Assembly (NCBI GenBank): GCA_017999615.1
Contig: JAGNLM010000001.1
Span: 390,549 to 454,548 of the forward strand
DNA length: 64,000 nt
Reading direction: 5' to 3'
Origin: Gammaproteobacteria bacterium
Lineage (GTDB): Bacteria; Pseudomonadota; Gammaproteobacteria; JAABTG01
Positions 1 to 9,656 of this stretch are shown here, piece after piece. The notes beneath the pieces were generated by a model, which worked only from the letters and a program-made list of their open reading frames with translations, ran no database searches and was not told where the DNA came from. Position 1 is the first letter of the stretch; each line of letters opens with the position of its first letter. The position numbers and the translations under genes were made by a program.

Positions 1-837
1 CGCTACGGCGACGTGTTGGTCGCCCAGCTCGGCACGGCGGGGATGGACCGGCTGCGGGCGGACGTGGTCGCGGTGCTCGCGGAGTTGACCCGAGCCCGCG
101 CCGTGGTCCTGCGCAACGACGCTCCCGGGCGGGCGATCGAGGGGCTGGAGCAGAGCGTCGAAGTGCCCGTGGGGCAGGCGCCCGAGTGGCACACGATCGA
201 GGAGAACGGGGCGCGCTTCCGCATCTCTCCCCTGCACGGGCAGAAGACCGGCTGGTTCTGGGACCAGCGCCAGAACCGGGCGCGGCTGGCGGCGTACGTG
301 CGGGGTGCGCGGGTGCTGGATGTCTTCAGCTACGACGGGGCGTGGGGTGTCCAGGCGGCACGCGCGGGAGCGTCCCGGGTGACCTGCGTGGACGCCTCGG
401 CGCAGGCCCTGCAGCGTCTGGCCGAGAACGCCGCGCTGAACGGCGTGGCCGAGCGCGTCGAGGCCCTTCAGGGGGACGCCTTCGACCGGCTGAAGGACCT
501 GCGCGAGGCCGGTGAGCGCTACGACGTCGTGGTGGTGGACCCACCCGCGTTCATCAAGAGGGTGAAGGACCGGGAGGCGGGTCTCGAGGCGTATCAGCGG
601 CTCAACCGCCTGGCCCTCCGGGTCCTCGCCCCGGACGCGGTCCTGGTCTCCTGCTCCTGCTCGTATCACCTGGACCGGGAGACCCTGGTGGACCTGCTCT
701 ACCGGGCTGCCCGGCACGCCGACCGCAACCTGCAGATCCTGGAACACGGGCATCAGGGGCCGGACCATCCCATCCACCCGGCGGTCCCCGAGACTGCCTA
801 CCTGAAGTGTGTGACGGTCAGGGCCTATCGGGAGTGA
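1..837 (+). CDS. rlmI: 23S rRNA (cytosine-C5) methyltransferase RlmI-like, 5' truncated by window edge
   Basis: The reading frame is open from base 1, so the N-terminal part (the PUA domain in this family) lies outside the window; 278 codons are visible. The SAM-binding start of a Rossmann methyltransferase ([13 protein letters not shown]), an acidic motif after strand beta-2 (VDAS), the VVDPPAF motif and a cysteine motif (SCSCSYHL) typical of m5C RNA methyltransferases appear in the RlmI order. The family uses SAM to methylate a single 23S rRNA cytosine in the 50S subunit. The gene lies 25 bases upstream of lgt on the same strand. The family is clear; the exact target base is inferred from RlmI homology. 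Confidence 0.88.
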   Translation, partial: RYGDVLVAQLGTAGMDRLRADVVAVLAELTRARAVVLRNDAPGRAIEGLEQSVEVPVGQAPEWHTIEENGARFRISPLHGQKTGWFWDQRQNRARLAAYVRGARVLDVFSYDGAWGVQAARAGASRVTCVDASAQALQRLAENAALNGVAERVEALQGDAFDRLKDLREAGERYDVVVVDPPAFIKRVKDREAGLEAYQRLNRLALRVLAPDAVLVSCSCSYHLDRETLVDLLYRAARHADRNLQILEHGHQGPDHPIHPAVPETAYLKCVTVRAYRE

Positions 838-862
838 GCCCCGGCCGCGGAGGAGAGCGACC

Positions 863-1687
863 TTGATTGCCTTTCCCGCCATCGACCCCGTGGCCTTCCG
901 CCTGGGCCCGTTCCCCGTGCACTGGTACGGGCTCATGTACCTCGTCGGCTTCGGGGCGGCGTGGGCCCTCGGCCGGTGGCGGGCGCGGGACCCCCGCCGG
1001 GGCTGGACCCCGGCGATGGTCGACGACCTGGTGTTCTACGGCGCCCTCGGCGCCGTTCTCGGGGGGCGGCTCGGATACATCCTGTTCTACGGTCTTCCCC
1101 AGTACGCCGCCTCACCGCTCGACGCGCTCAAGGTGTGGCAGGGTGGGATGTCCTTTCACGGTGGCCTCATCGGGGCACTCCTCGCCGCCTGGCTGTTCGC
1201 CCGGCGCCAGGGCCAGGGGTTCTTCCGGGTCACCGACTTCCTGGCGCCCCTGGTGCCACCGGGGCTGCTGGCGGGGCGTATCGGCAACTTCGTCAACGCG
1301 GAGTTGTGGGGCGCGCCGACGGACCTGCCCTGGGGTGTGGTGTTCCCCGGCGACGCGGCGGGCGGCGTGGCGCGCCACCCCTCCCAGCTCTACGAGGCCT
1401 TCCTGGAGGGCCTGGTGCTGTTCGCGGTGCTCTGGGCCTTCTCCCGCCGGCCCCGGCCGACCATGGCGGTCTCCGGGCTCTTCCTCCTGCTCTACGGGTT
1501 GTTCCGCTCCCTGATCGAGCTGGTGCGGGTGCCCGACGCCCACCTGGGGTACCTGGCGGGCGGCTGGCTCACCATGGGGCAGCTCCTGAGCCTGCCCATG
1601 GCCGCCGCCGGCCTGGTCCTGCTGGGGCTCGCGTACCGCTCGCGGGGGCGGGGGCGGGGGCGGGGGCGGGGCCAGGACGGCCTGTGA
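863..1687 (+). CDS. lgt: Prolipoprotein diacylglyceryl transferase
   Basis: Lgt moves diacylglycerol from phosphatidylglycerol to the lipobox cysteine of prolipoproteins in the inner membrane. The 274-residue protein is strongly hydrophobic and carries the family landmarks in order: a GGRLGY-type loop, MSFHGGLIG, the signature [13 protein letters not shown], and HPSQLYEA. The TTG start at 863 is chosen because an AGGAGA ribosome site sits 6 bases upstream and the next residues ([11 protein letters not shown]) match the usual Lgt N-terminus. The C-terminus is odd: it ends in an Arg-Gly repeat encoded by a GGGGGC hexamer array, beyond the last membrane segment. Two lipoproteins in this window (ApbE and the VWA protein) would be substrates. 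Confidence 0.95.
   Translation: MIAFPAIDPVAFRLGPFPVHWYGLMYLVGFGAAWALGRWRARDPRRGWTPAMVDDLVFYGALGAVLGGRLGYILFYGLPQYAASPLDALKVWQGGMSFHGGLIGALLAAWLFARRQGQGFFRVTDFLAPLVPPGLLAGRIGNFVNAELWGAPTDLPWGVVFPGDAAGGVARHPSQLYEAFLEGLVLFAVLWAFSRRPRPTMAVSGLFLLLYGLFRSLIELVRVPDAHLGYLAGGWLTMGQLLSLPMAAAGLVLLGLAYRSRGRGRGRGRGQDGL
1644..1672 (+). repeat. GGGGGC hexanucleotide tandem repeat inside lgt
   Basis: Four perfect GGGGGC units (1644-1667) are followed by a partial GGGGC unit, all inside the 3' end of lgt. In frame they encode alternating Arg and Gly. Unit length is a multiple of three, so changes in copy number would lengthen or shorten the tail without a frameshift. The G runs could also form a quadruplex on the coding strand. 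Confidence 0.9.
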
Positions 1688-1718
1688 CCGGGATGCCACC
1701 ACCCCGGCGTGCCGGTCC

Positions 1719-2582
<864 letters not shown>

Positions 2583-2741
2583 CGGCGCATCCCGACGCAA
2601 GGGGGCTTGGATGATACGCGGACGCTCCGTCGTCACAAGACTCCGGTGCCTCGGCCCGCCCCCGAAACGGCCGGAACGGCCGCGTCTCGAACCCTCGATT
2701 CCCGCGGTTCGGAGGGGGCTAAAAAAAATTTCTCCCAGCCC

Positions 2742-2769
2742 TTGCTATCTGCTCCGGAGGTCCTAATAT
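2742..2769 (+). promoter_or_regulatory. Sigma-70-like promoter for the KamA operon
   Basis: TTGCTA (2742-2747) and TAATAT (2764-2769) are separated by 16 bases in a locally AT-richer stretch, about 105 bases before the aminomutase start. Both elements are close to consensus, which is rare by chance in DNA this GC-rich. An A8/T3 tract (2721-2731) just upstream could act as an UP-like element. The rest of the 2583-2875 gap shows no gene. Confidence 0.55.
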
Positions 2770-2875
2770 CTCGCGCCAACCTGGCCCCGCGAGGGGCCGC
2801 CGCGCGAGGCCGCCACCGGCCCGCAAAGCGGCTACCCCGGGTGGCTTCGGGCTCGTGCACCGTGAGGGGATTTCC

Positions 2876-4195
2876 ATGACCGATCACATCGCTCTCGGCA
2901 GTGCGGAAGAGAGGGCAGAGGACGAAGAGCCTCCCGGTCTCTGCGCGTTCTCGCGCACCCCGCAGTTCTCCCGCCCGTCCCCCGCATCGCCGATTCCGCT
3001 CGCACTCTTTCCGGACTTCGCCGCTCCCCAGCGGCGGGCCGTGCCGCGTCTCGTGGTGAGCGAGCGCAGCCGGGCGTTCCGCAAGCGGTTCTACCCCTCG
3101 ACGACGACGAGCGAGTGGAACGATTGGCACTGGCAGAATCGCAACCGGATCCGTTCGGCGGAACAGTTGGCTCGCCTCGTCCGCCTGTCCCCGGACGAGG
3201 CGGACGCCATCGGCCGCCACTCGGGCCCCCTGCCGGTCGGGATCACCCCGTACTACGCGGCACTGCTGTCCGGGGACGACCCCGCCCAGCCTCTGCGCCG
3301 CACTGTGGTGCCGAGCGGCGCCGAGTACCTGCGCACGCCCGGAGAGGCGGACGACCCGCTCGGCGAGGACGCCCACAGCCCGGTGCCGGGGATCGTGCAT
3401 CGTTACCCCGACCGCATCCTCTTTCTGGTTACGGGGTTCTGCTCGACCTACTGCCGGTACTGCACGCGCTCGCGCATGGTGGGCGCGACCGGCGAGAGGA
3501 GCGTGCACAAGAGCGACCTGGAGCGCGCCCTCGCGTACATCGAGGCGACGCCGCAGGTGCGCGACGTCCTGGTCTCGGGCGGTGACCCGCTCACCCTGGA
3601 AGACGAGCGCCTGGAGTGGGTCCTGTCCCGGCTGCGGAGCATCCCGCACGTGGAGTTCGTGCGCATCGGGAGCAAGGCGCCCGTGGTCATGCCCCAGCGG
3701 GTCACGCCGGCCCTCGCCCGTATGCTGCGCCGCTACCACCCGCTGTGGATGAGCCTGCACTTCACCCACCCCGACGAGCTGACGCCGGAGGTGCAGGAGG
3801 CCTGCGGGCGTCTCGCCGACGCGGGCATTCCGCTGGGCAGCCAGACGGTGCTGCTGAAGGGCGTGAACGACGACGTGGAGACCATGCGCCGGCTGGTGCA
3901 GGGCCTGCTCCGGACCCGGGTCCGGCCCTACTACCTCTATCAGTGCGACCCCATCAGCGGCTCGGCCCATTTCCGCACACCGGTGGCGAAGGGACTCGAG
4001 ATCATCCGCGGCCTGCGCGGTCACACCACCGGCTACGCCGTCCCGACCTACGTCATCGACGCCCCCGCCGGTGGCGGCAAGGTGCCCCTGCTCCCCGACT
4101 ACGTCCTGGGGAGGGAGGGGGACGACCTGCTGCTCCTGAACTACGAGGGCCGCGCCTACCGCTACCCGGACCAGTCGCTGCCGGTGGCCTGCTGA
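2876..4195 (+). CDS. KamA-family radical SAM aminomutase (lysine 2,3-aminomutase-like, short form)
   Basis: The 439-residue protein has a radical-SAM CxxxCxxC motif (Cys189, Cys193, Cys196 in FCSTYCRYC) and the PLP lysine in the PAGGGK loop. By recall of the clostridial enzyme, the two aspartates that hold the lysine side-chain amine are kept (YQCD and VIDAP), favouring L-lysine over glutamate as substrate; the product would be a beta-amino acid. It lacks the C-terminal CxCxxC zinc tail and has Asp where the partner zinc cysteine sits (GVNDD), so it is not a canonical AblA. It is too long for EpmB, and no EF-P gene is nearby. ATG 2876 is chosen; an in-frame start at 2855 is possible. The stop overlaps the next gene's ATG (TGATG). 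Confidence 0.85.
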   Translation: MTDHIALGSAEERAEDEEPPGLCAFSRTPQFSRPSPASPIPLALFPDFAAPQRRAVPRLVVSERSRAFRKRFYPSTTTSEWNDWHWQNRNRIRSAEQLARLVRLSPDEADAIGRHSGPLPVGITPYYAALLSGDDPAQPLRRTVVPSGAEYLRTPGEADDPLGEDAHSPVPGIVHRYPDRILFLVTGFCSTYCRYCTRSRMVGATGERSVHKSDLERALAYIEATPQVRDVLVSGGDPLTLEDERLEWVLSRLRSIPHVEFVRIGSKAPVVMPQRVTPALARMLRRYHPLWMSLHFTHPDELTPEVQEACGRLADAGIPLGSQTVLLKGVNDDVETMRRLVQGLLRTRVRPYYLYQCDPISGSAHFRTPVAKGLEIIRGLRGHTTGYAVPTYVIDAPAGGGKVPLLPDYVLGREGDDLLLLNYEGRAYRYPDQSLPVAC

Positions 4196-5175
4196 TGCGC
4201 GTCGCGCTGACCTACGACCTCCGGGACGACTACCTGGCCGCCGGGCACAGCGAGGAGGAGGCGGCCGAGTTCGATCGCCCCGAGACCATCGACGGCATCG
4301 CGCAGGCCCTGGCGGCCCTCGGCCACACCCCGGTGCGGGTCGGGAACCTGGCGGCCCTGGCCTCGCGGCTGCTGGCCGGGGAGCGCTGGGACCTGGTGTT
4401 CAACATCGCCGAGGGCCTCTACGGCCTCGGGCGCGAATCCCAGGTTCCGGCACTGCTCGACGCCTGGCGGATCCCGTACACGTTTTCCGACCCCCTGGTG
4501 CTCGCCCTCTCGCTGCACAAGGGCATGACCAAGCGCGTCGTGCGCGACGCGGGTGTGCCCACCCCCGACTTCCGGTTGGTCGAGGACGAGAGGGACGTGG
4601 AGGGGGTCGACCTGCCGTTCCCGCTCTTCTGCAAGCCGGTCGCCGAGGGCTCGAGCAAGGGGGTGACCCCGGCCTCGCGCGTGACAGGGCCGGATGCGCT
4701 GCGCGCAGTGTGCCGGGACCTCCTGGCGCGCTTCGGGCAGCCCGTGCTCGTCGAGGAGTACCTCCCCGGGCGCGAGCTCACGGTCGGTATCCTCGGCACG
4801 GGGCGGCGCGCGGAGGTTCTCGGGGTGCTCGAGGTGCTGCTGGGCCCGGGTGCCGAGAGCGGCATCTACTCGTACCACAACAAGGAACACTACGAGGCGC
4901 TGGTCGACTACCGCGTCGCCGGAGATGCGGATGCCCGGGCGGCGGGCGAGGTGGCGCTCGCTGCCTGGCGGGCCCTCGGGGGGCGCGACGCGGGACGGGT
5001 CGACCTGCGCTTCGACGCCGGCGGGCGGCCCTGCTTCCTGGAGGTGAACCCCCTGGCGGGCCTGCACCCCGTGCGCTCCGACCTGGCCATCCTCGCCCGC
5101 CGGGTGGGGCTCGGCTATCAGGGACTCATCGGGCGCATCGTGCAGTCCGCGCAGGAGCGGGTCAGGTGCCCGTAG
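4195..5175 (+). CDS. D-Ala-D-Ala ligase-like ATP-grasp protein
   Basis: The 326-residue product has an N-terminal pre-ATP-grasp domain (FNIAEGLYG), a central ATP-grasp domain (FCKPVAEGSSKGV; lid region near GIYSYHNKEHY) and the metal-binding end VDLRFDAGGRP...LEVNPLAGLHP. The family couples ATP hydrolysis to acyl-phosphate formation and amide-bond synthesis. It starts inside the stop of the aminomutase gene and overlaps the next ATP-grasp gene by 10 bases, so the three are translationally coupled. It is not a housekeeping ddl by context, since no mur or fts genes are near. The likely job is ligation of the aminomutase product to another amino acid or acid; the substrates are unknown. Confidence 0.82.
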   Translation: MRVALTYDLRDDYLAAGHSEEEAAEFDRPETIDGIAQALAALGHTPVRVGNLAALASRLLAGERWDLVFNIAEGLYGLGRESQVPALLDAWRIPYTFSDPLVLALSLHKGMTKRVVRDAGVPTPDFRLVEDERDVEGVDLPFPLFCKPVAEGSSKGVTPASRVTGPDALRAVCRDLLARFGQPVLVEEYLPGRELTVGILGTGRRAEVLGVLEVLLGPGAESGIYSYHNKEHYEALVDYRVAGDADARAAGEVALAAWRALGGRDAGRVDLRFDAGGRPCFLEVNPLAGLHPVRSDLAILARRVGLGYQGLIGRIVQSAQERVRCP

Positions 5176-6725
5176 CCGGGGGCCTGTCGGTCGTCGTGAT
5201 GCACGGGGCAGTCGCCCCGGGGGCGCCGCTCGACGAGCAGGACACGCTGGTCCAGGCACAAGGGGTGATGAGGGCTCTCACGGCGTTGGGGCATCGTCCC
5301 CGGGCGCTGCCTCTGACACTCGACCTGGGTGCGGCCCGCTCCGAGCTCGAGGCATCCCGTCCGGACCTCGTGTTCAATCTGGTCGAGGCCATCGACGGGC
5401 GGGGGTCTCTCATCCATTTCGGCGTCGGCCTGGCGGAGGCCCTCGGTCTTCCGGTCACGGGGGCCGCCACCGGCGGGCTCCTGAACACCTCCCACAAGGC
5501 CCTGGCGAAGCGCCTGCTCGCGCTCGCCGGGCTTCCCACCCCCGCCTGGCTCACCCCGGATGGGCGGGCACCCGCGGACGGTGAGGGGCGCTGGATCGTC
5601 AAGTCGGTGTGGGAACACGGGTCGATCGGCATCGACGAAGACTCGATCGTCGACGGGGCCCACGCCGCGCTGGAGCAGCTCTCCCGCCGCGCGCAGGAGC
5701 GGGGCGGAGAGTGGTACGCCGAGCGCTTCGTCGCCGGGCGGGAGCTCAACGTCGCCCTCCTGGCGGGGCCCGGTGGCCCGCAGGTGCTGCCGATCGGGGA
5801 GATCCTCTTCGAGGACTGGCCTGCCGGGAAACCGCGCATCGTGGGCTACGCGGCCAAGTGGCACGAAGGCTCGTTCGAGTACGGCCACACGCCGCGCATC
5901 TTCGACTTCCCGGCCGGGGACGAGGCCCTTCTGGGGGACGTGCGCCGGATCGCGCTCGCGTGCTGGCGCCTGTTCGACCTGCGGGGCCACGCGCGGGTGG
6001 ATTTCCGTGTCGACGAGGCCGGACGGCCCTGGGTCCTGGAGGTGAACGCGAACCCCTGCATCTCCCCCGAGGCGGGCTTCGCGGCGATGGCGGAGGAGGC
6101 CGGCATCGGGTACGACGAGGTCGTGGGGCGGATCGTGGCGGACGCATTCTCGGGTGCGGCGGCAATCCGCGGGGACACCACCCCCACGGGGGAAGCTCGC
6201 GCCGGACTCCCCCGGAGGCCACCGGCCCAGCGGTTGCCCGACGTGCGCTTTCGCGAGACCCTGTTCCCTTCGGACCTTGAGTCCGTCCGCTCGCTGGTCG
6301 CGGCCACGGGCTTCTTCTCGGAGGAGGAGGTGGCCATCGCGGTGGAGCTCGTGGACGAGCGCCTGCGGCGGGGGCCCGTGTCGGGCTACGAGTTCGTCCT
6401 TGCCGAGGACAGCGGGGAACTGGTGGGCTACTCCTGTTACGGGCGTGTCTCCGGGACTGCCGCAAGCTGGGACCTCTACTGGATCGCCGTTGCCCCCGGT
6501 CGGCAGGGCCACGGGCTCGGCGCGCTCCTCCTGTCCCGCACCGAGGCCCTGGTGGGCTCGGCGGGGGGAGGCACGCTCTACGCGGAGACCTCCTCGCGGG
6601 GGCAGTACCGGCCCACGAGGGGCTTCTACGAGTCCATGGGCTTCGTGCAGGCGGCCTACCTGCCGGGCTTCTACGGCCCCGGGGACGGCAAGGTGGTCTA
6701 CTCCAAGGTGGTGACTCCCGACTGA
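5166..6725 (+). CDS. ATP-grasp ligase fused to a GNAT acyltransferase
   Basis: The 519-residue product has two parts. Residues about 1-335 are a second D-Ala-D-Ala-ligase-like ATP-grasp module ([62 protein letters not shown]). Residues about 355-515 are a GNAT fold with the acetyl-CoA loop ([15 protein letters not shown]) and a late FYESMGF motif. GTG 5166 is chosen for its GGAG site 8 bases upstream; an ATG at 5199 is possible. The GNAT recalls beta-lysine acetyltransferase AblB, the usual partner of lysine 2,3-aminomutase, here joined to a ligase. The 3' end is 2 bases from nadA. Domain calls are firm; the reaction is inference. Confidence 0.8.
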   Translation: MPVAGGLSVVVMHGAVAPGAPLDEQDTLVQAQGVMRALTALGHRPRALPLTLDLGAARSELEASRPDLVFNLVEAIDGRGSLIHFGVGLAEALGLPVTGAATGGLLNTSHKALAKRLLALAGLPTPAWLTPDGRAPADGEGRWIVKSVWEHGSIGIDEDSIVDGAHAALEQLSRRAQERGGEWYAERFVAGRELNVALLAGPGGPQVLPIGEILFEDWPAGKPRIVGYAAKWHEGSFEYGHTPRIFDFPAGDEALLGDVRRIALACWRLFDLRGHARVDFRVDEAGRPWVLEVNANPCISPEAGFAAMAEEAGIGYDEVVGRIVADAFSGAAAIRGDTTPTGEARAGLPRRPPAQRLPDVRFRETLFPSDLESVRSLVAATGFFSEEEVAIAVELVDERLRRGPVSGYEFVLAEDSGELVGYSCYGRVSGTAASWDLYWIAVAPGRQGHGLGALLLSRTEALVGSAGGGTLYAETSSRGQYRPTRGFYESMGFVQAAYLPGFYGPGDGKVVYSKVVTPD

Positions 6726-6727
6726 CC

Positions 6728-7789
6728 ATGGCCAAGAAAGTCATCGTTCCGGGCGGCCCCGTGCGCGACCACCCGCGCACCGCCGACGTGCTGGCGGCGA
6801 CGCCCCGTCTGACGGGGCTCGAGCGGGCGCGGCTGGCGGAGCGGATCAAGCGCCTTCTCGCGGACCGCGACGCGGTGCTGGTCGCCCATTACTACACCGA
6901 CCCCGACCTGCAGCAGTTGGCCGAGGAGACGGGTGGCCGGGTCGCGGACTCCCTGGAGATGGCCCGTTTCGGGCACACCCACCCCGCCTCGACGCTGGTC
7001 GTGGCCGGGGTCCGGTTCATGGGCGAAACGGCCAAGATCCTGAGCCCCGAGAAGCGGGTCCTGATGCCGACGCTGGAGGCGGACTGCTCGCTCGACCTGA
7101 GCTGCCCGGCCGAGGAGTTCTCGTCCTTCTGCGACGCCCACCCGGACCGCACGGCCGTGGTCTACGCCAACACGAGCGCCGCGGTGAAGGCCCGCGCCGA
7201 CTGGGTCGTGACTTCCTCCATCGCCGTCGACGTGGTGCGCCACCTTCACGAGCGGGGCGAGCGCGTCGTCTGGGCCCCCGACCGGTACCTGGGGAGCTAC
7301 ATCCAGCGCGTCACGGGGGCGGACATGCTGGTGTGGCAGGGCTCCTGCGTGGTGCACGAGGAGTTCAGCGCCGAGGCGCTGGCTCGCCTGAAGGCGCTGC
7401 ACCCGGAGGCTGCGGTGCTGGTCCACCCCGAGTCGCCGGAGGGCGTGGTGGCGCTCGCCGACGTCGTCGGCTCCACCAGTCAACTGGTCGAGGCGGCAGC
7501 TCGCCTGCCAAACCCCACGCTCATCGTGGCCACCGACAATGGCATCTTCTACCGGATGCGCCAGGCGGCCCCGGGCAAGCGGATCCTGGAGGCGCCCACC
7601 TCGGAGGGCTGCGTGAGCTGTGCCCACTGCCCCTGGATGGCCATGAACGGCCTGCAGAACCTTGCCCGCGTGCTGGAGACCGGAGAGAACGAGGTGCAGG
7701 TCGACGAAGAGGTCCGCCGCGGAGCCCTGCGTGCGACCCGGCGGATGATCGAGTTCGCGGCGGCGCGGCCGAAGGCGGCGGGGCGCTGA
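6728..7789 (+). CDS. nadA: Quinolinate synthase A
   Basis: NadA condenses iminoaspartate with dihydroxyacetone phosphate to quinolinate, the entry to de novo NAD synthesis, using one [4Fe-4S] cluster. The 353-residue protein has [28 protein letters not shown] and three well-spaced cysteine sites ([29 protein letters not shown]) that supply the cluster ligands. It follows the ATP-grasp/GNAT gene with a 2-base gap and is probably co-transcribed with it, although NAD synthesis has no evident link to that cluster. No nadB or nadC lies in the window. Confidence 0.95.
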   Translation: MAKKVIVPGGPVRDHPRTADVLAATPRLTGLERARLAERIKRLLADRDAVLVAHYYTDPDLQQLAEETGGRVADSLEMARFGHTHPASTLVVAGVRFMGETAKILSPEKRVLMPTLEADCSLDLSCPAEEFSSFCDAHPDRTAVVYANTSAAVKARADWVVTSSIAVDVVRHLHERGERVVWAPDRYLGSYIQRVTGADMLVWQGSCVVHEEFSAEALARLKALHPEAAVLVHPESPEGVVALADVVGSTSQLVEAAARLPNPTLIVATDNGIFYRMRQAAPGKRILEAPTSEGCVSCAHCPWMAMNGLQNLARVLETGENEVQVDEEVRRGALRATRRMIEFAAARPKAAGR

Positions 7790-7797
7790 CGCCCCGC
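7778..7797 (+). terminator. GC hairpin over the nadA stop codon
   Basis: GCGGGGCG and CGCCCCGC form 8 perfect base pairs around a CTGA loop that contains the nadA stop. There is no T tract, so it is a candidate stability or termination hairpin between the convergent nadA and dedA genes rather than a typical intrinsic terminator. Confidence 0.35.
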
Positions 7798-7867
7798 GGT
7801 CTCCGGAACCGGCAGAGGTCTCGTCAGGACTTCTCGCCCGGCGAGGCCCCCCGTCGCCCCCGCGCCC

Positions 7868-8539
7868 TCACTCCGGCGCGGTTCCTGCCGGCGCCGCCTG
7901 CGGCTTCGCGCGCCGCGCCCGCCAGTACTCCACGACGCCCGGCATCACCGAGAGCACGATGATCACCAGGATCACGACGCTCAGGTTCTGCTTGACGATC
8001 GGCAGGTTGCCGAAGAGGTGGCCGGCACCGACGAAGCCGCCCACCCAGAGCAGGGTCCCGACCAGGCTGAAGCCGAGGAATCGGAGGTAGGGCATGCGTC
8101 CGACCCCGGCCACGAAGGGCGCGAAGGTCCGCACGATGGGCACGAAGCGCGCGATGATCACGGTGCGCCCGCCGTAGCGCCCGTAGAAGCGCTCGGTCCT
8201 CTCCAGGTGCTCCCGGCGGAAGAATCGGCCGGAGCCCTGGCTGAAGACCCGTGGGCCGACCCAGCGTCCCACCCAGTAGTTCAGGTTGTCGCCCGTCACC
8301 GCGGCCAGGAACAGGACGGCCATCAGCACCCGCACGTCCAACTGCCCGGCCCCCGTCAGGGTGCCCGCCACGAACAGCAGCGAGTCGCCCGGCAGGAAAG
8401 GCGTGACGACCAGGCCGGTCTCGGCGAAGACGATCAGGAACAGGATCCCGTAGACCCAGGCCCCGTACTGGGTGAGGAGCGAGCTCAGGTGGTGGTCGGG
8501 GTGCAGGATGAAGTCGAGCAGCGTGGACAGCAGTTCCAT
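7868..8539 (-). CDS. DedA-family membrane protein
   Basis: The 223-residue integral membrane protein has the DedA (SNARE-associated) pattern: a re-entrant FAETGLVVTPFLPGDSLLFVAG segment, the GDNLNYWVGRWVGPRVF stretch and the FARFVPIVRTFAPFVAGVGRMPY motif with its conserved arginines. Members are polytopic inner-membrane proteins, some of which flip undecaprenyl phosphate or phospholipids; the substrate cannot be read here. ATG 8539 is preferred over an upstream extension because a GGAG site lies about 9 bases before it and the family begins with this hydrophobic helix. It is divergent from the lipase gene across a 211-base gap with no clear promoter. Confidence 0.9.
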   Translation of the reverse strand: MELLSTLLDFILHPDHHLSSLLTQYGAWVYGILFLIVFAETGLVVTPFLPGDSLLFVAGTLTGAGQLDVRVLMAVLFLAAVTGDNLNYWVGRWVGPRVFSQGSGRFFRREHLERTERFYGRYGGRTVIIARFVPIVRTFAPFVAGVGRMPYLRFLGFSLVGTLLWVGGFVGAGHLFGNLPIVKQNLSVVILVIIVLSVMPGVVEYWRARRAKPQAAPAGTAPE

Positions 8540-8750
8540 CGGCGGTGCTCCGGGTCGCGGGACGGGCCGACCGGGTCCGCCCAGGCGGCCCGGCTCACGA
8601 GGTCGCGGCATGATACACGTGGGGGTCCCCCGTCTGGGCTATCATGTCTCCCTCGCTCGCCCCGGTGCCTTCGGGGACGAGCCGGCTGCGGCCGGTGGCT
8701 GCGTGTGCCTCCGGCCGGAACGCGCGTTCACGACCGGTCGGAGTCAAGCC

Positions 8751-9656
8751 ATGCAAGAGGAATCCGTAGGGGGGCGCCCCGGCGCCCATCGCCCTGAGGG
8801 CCGCATCGTCACGGCCCCGCCCAGGAAGCCGCTGCGGGGTTGGCGGGCCGGGTGGCTCGTGCTGGCGGTGGCCGTGGTCTCCGCCTTCCTTCCCCTGGGA
8901 CGCGCGGCGGCCGAAGTGGTCGTCCTGATCCCGGGCTATCTGAGCGGGCCCCAGGACTGGAGGGTGAGCGGCGTGACCGGGGCCCTGTCGCGCTCCGGCT
9001 GGCGGGACGGTGGCGACCTGACCTGGGGTCCCCGCGGGCCCACGCCCCCTCCCGAGCCTGCCGCAGCCCCGCGCACCTTCTACACCGTGGCGTTGCCCAC
9101 GGAGGCCGCGCTCGCCGTGCAGGCCCAGGTGCTCACGGCCTACCTGGGGCACGTGCGCTCCTGGCACCCCAACGAGGGGCTGGTGCTCGTGGGCCACTCC
9201 GCCGGAGGGCTGGTGGCCCGCCTGTACCTGGTGCAGAACCCCCAGGCGGGGGTCCACGGGCTGGTGACCATCGCAACACCGCACCTCGGCACCGACACCG
9301 CCGAGATCGGCTCCCTCATCGGCCAGACACCGCTCGCCTGGTTCGCCCCGATGGTCGGGGCGGGGACCCTCAACCGGTCCCAGGCGCTCTACCGTGACCT
9401 CTCCCGGGAGAATCCCCAGGGGATCCTGTTCTGGCTCAACCGCCAGCCTCACCCGGCCGTCCACTACGTCTCGGTCGTGCGCTCCGACGACAGCTTCCTC
9501 GGAGACATGGTCGTGCCCACCGGCAGCCAGGACATGAACCAGGTGCCTGCGTTGCGCGGGCGCTCCCTGCGGGTGGACGTCCGGGACGGGCACGGCCTGG
9601 GGGCGGGGGACGGTCGGGCGCTGGTCGAGATCCTGGAGCGCATGCGCCGCTCGTGA
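8751..9656 (+). CDS. Exported or membrane-anchored alpha/beta-hydrolase (lipase-like)
   Basis: The 301-residue product has a basic N-terminus and a hydrophobic segment (about residues 33-50, ending GRAAA), read as a signal peptide or anchor. The mature part starts with a lipase-type VVLIPGYLSG loop and contains the nucleophile elbow LVGHSAGG, with a candidate acid (RSDDSFLGD) and histidine (RDGHGLG) near the C-terminus. It probably hydrolyses an ester or acyl substrate in the periplasm. The stop overlaps the GTG start of an ABC ATPase (GTGA), suggesting one operon with the transporter. Substrate unknown. Confidence 0.78.
   Translation: MQEESVGGRPGAHRPEGRIVTAPPRKPLRGWRAGWLVLAVAVVSAFLPLGRAAAEVVVLIPGYLSGPQDWRVSGVTGALSRSGWRDGGDLTWGPRGPTPPPEPAAAPRTFYTVALPTEAALAVQAQVLTAYLGHVRSWHPNEGLVLVGHSAGGLVARLYLVQNPQAGVHGLVTIATPHLGTDTAEIGSLIGQTPLAWFAPMVGAGTLNRSQALYRDLSRENPQGILFWLNRQPHPAVHYVSVVRSDDSFLGDMVVPTGSQDMNQVPALRGRSLRVDVRDGHGLGAGDGRALVEILERMRRS

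Noticed and set aside
186-544. Arg/Gly/Ala-rich open frames in both strands over rlmI
   Set aside because: They are shadows in GC-rich DNA; the SAM motifs lie in the plus-strand frame that is open from base 1.
2633-4024. 463-codon minus-strand frame over the aminomutase
   Set aside because: It is antisense to a gene with catalytic motifs and reads as a His/Arg/Val-rich shadow.
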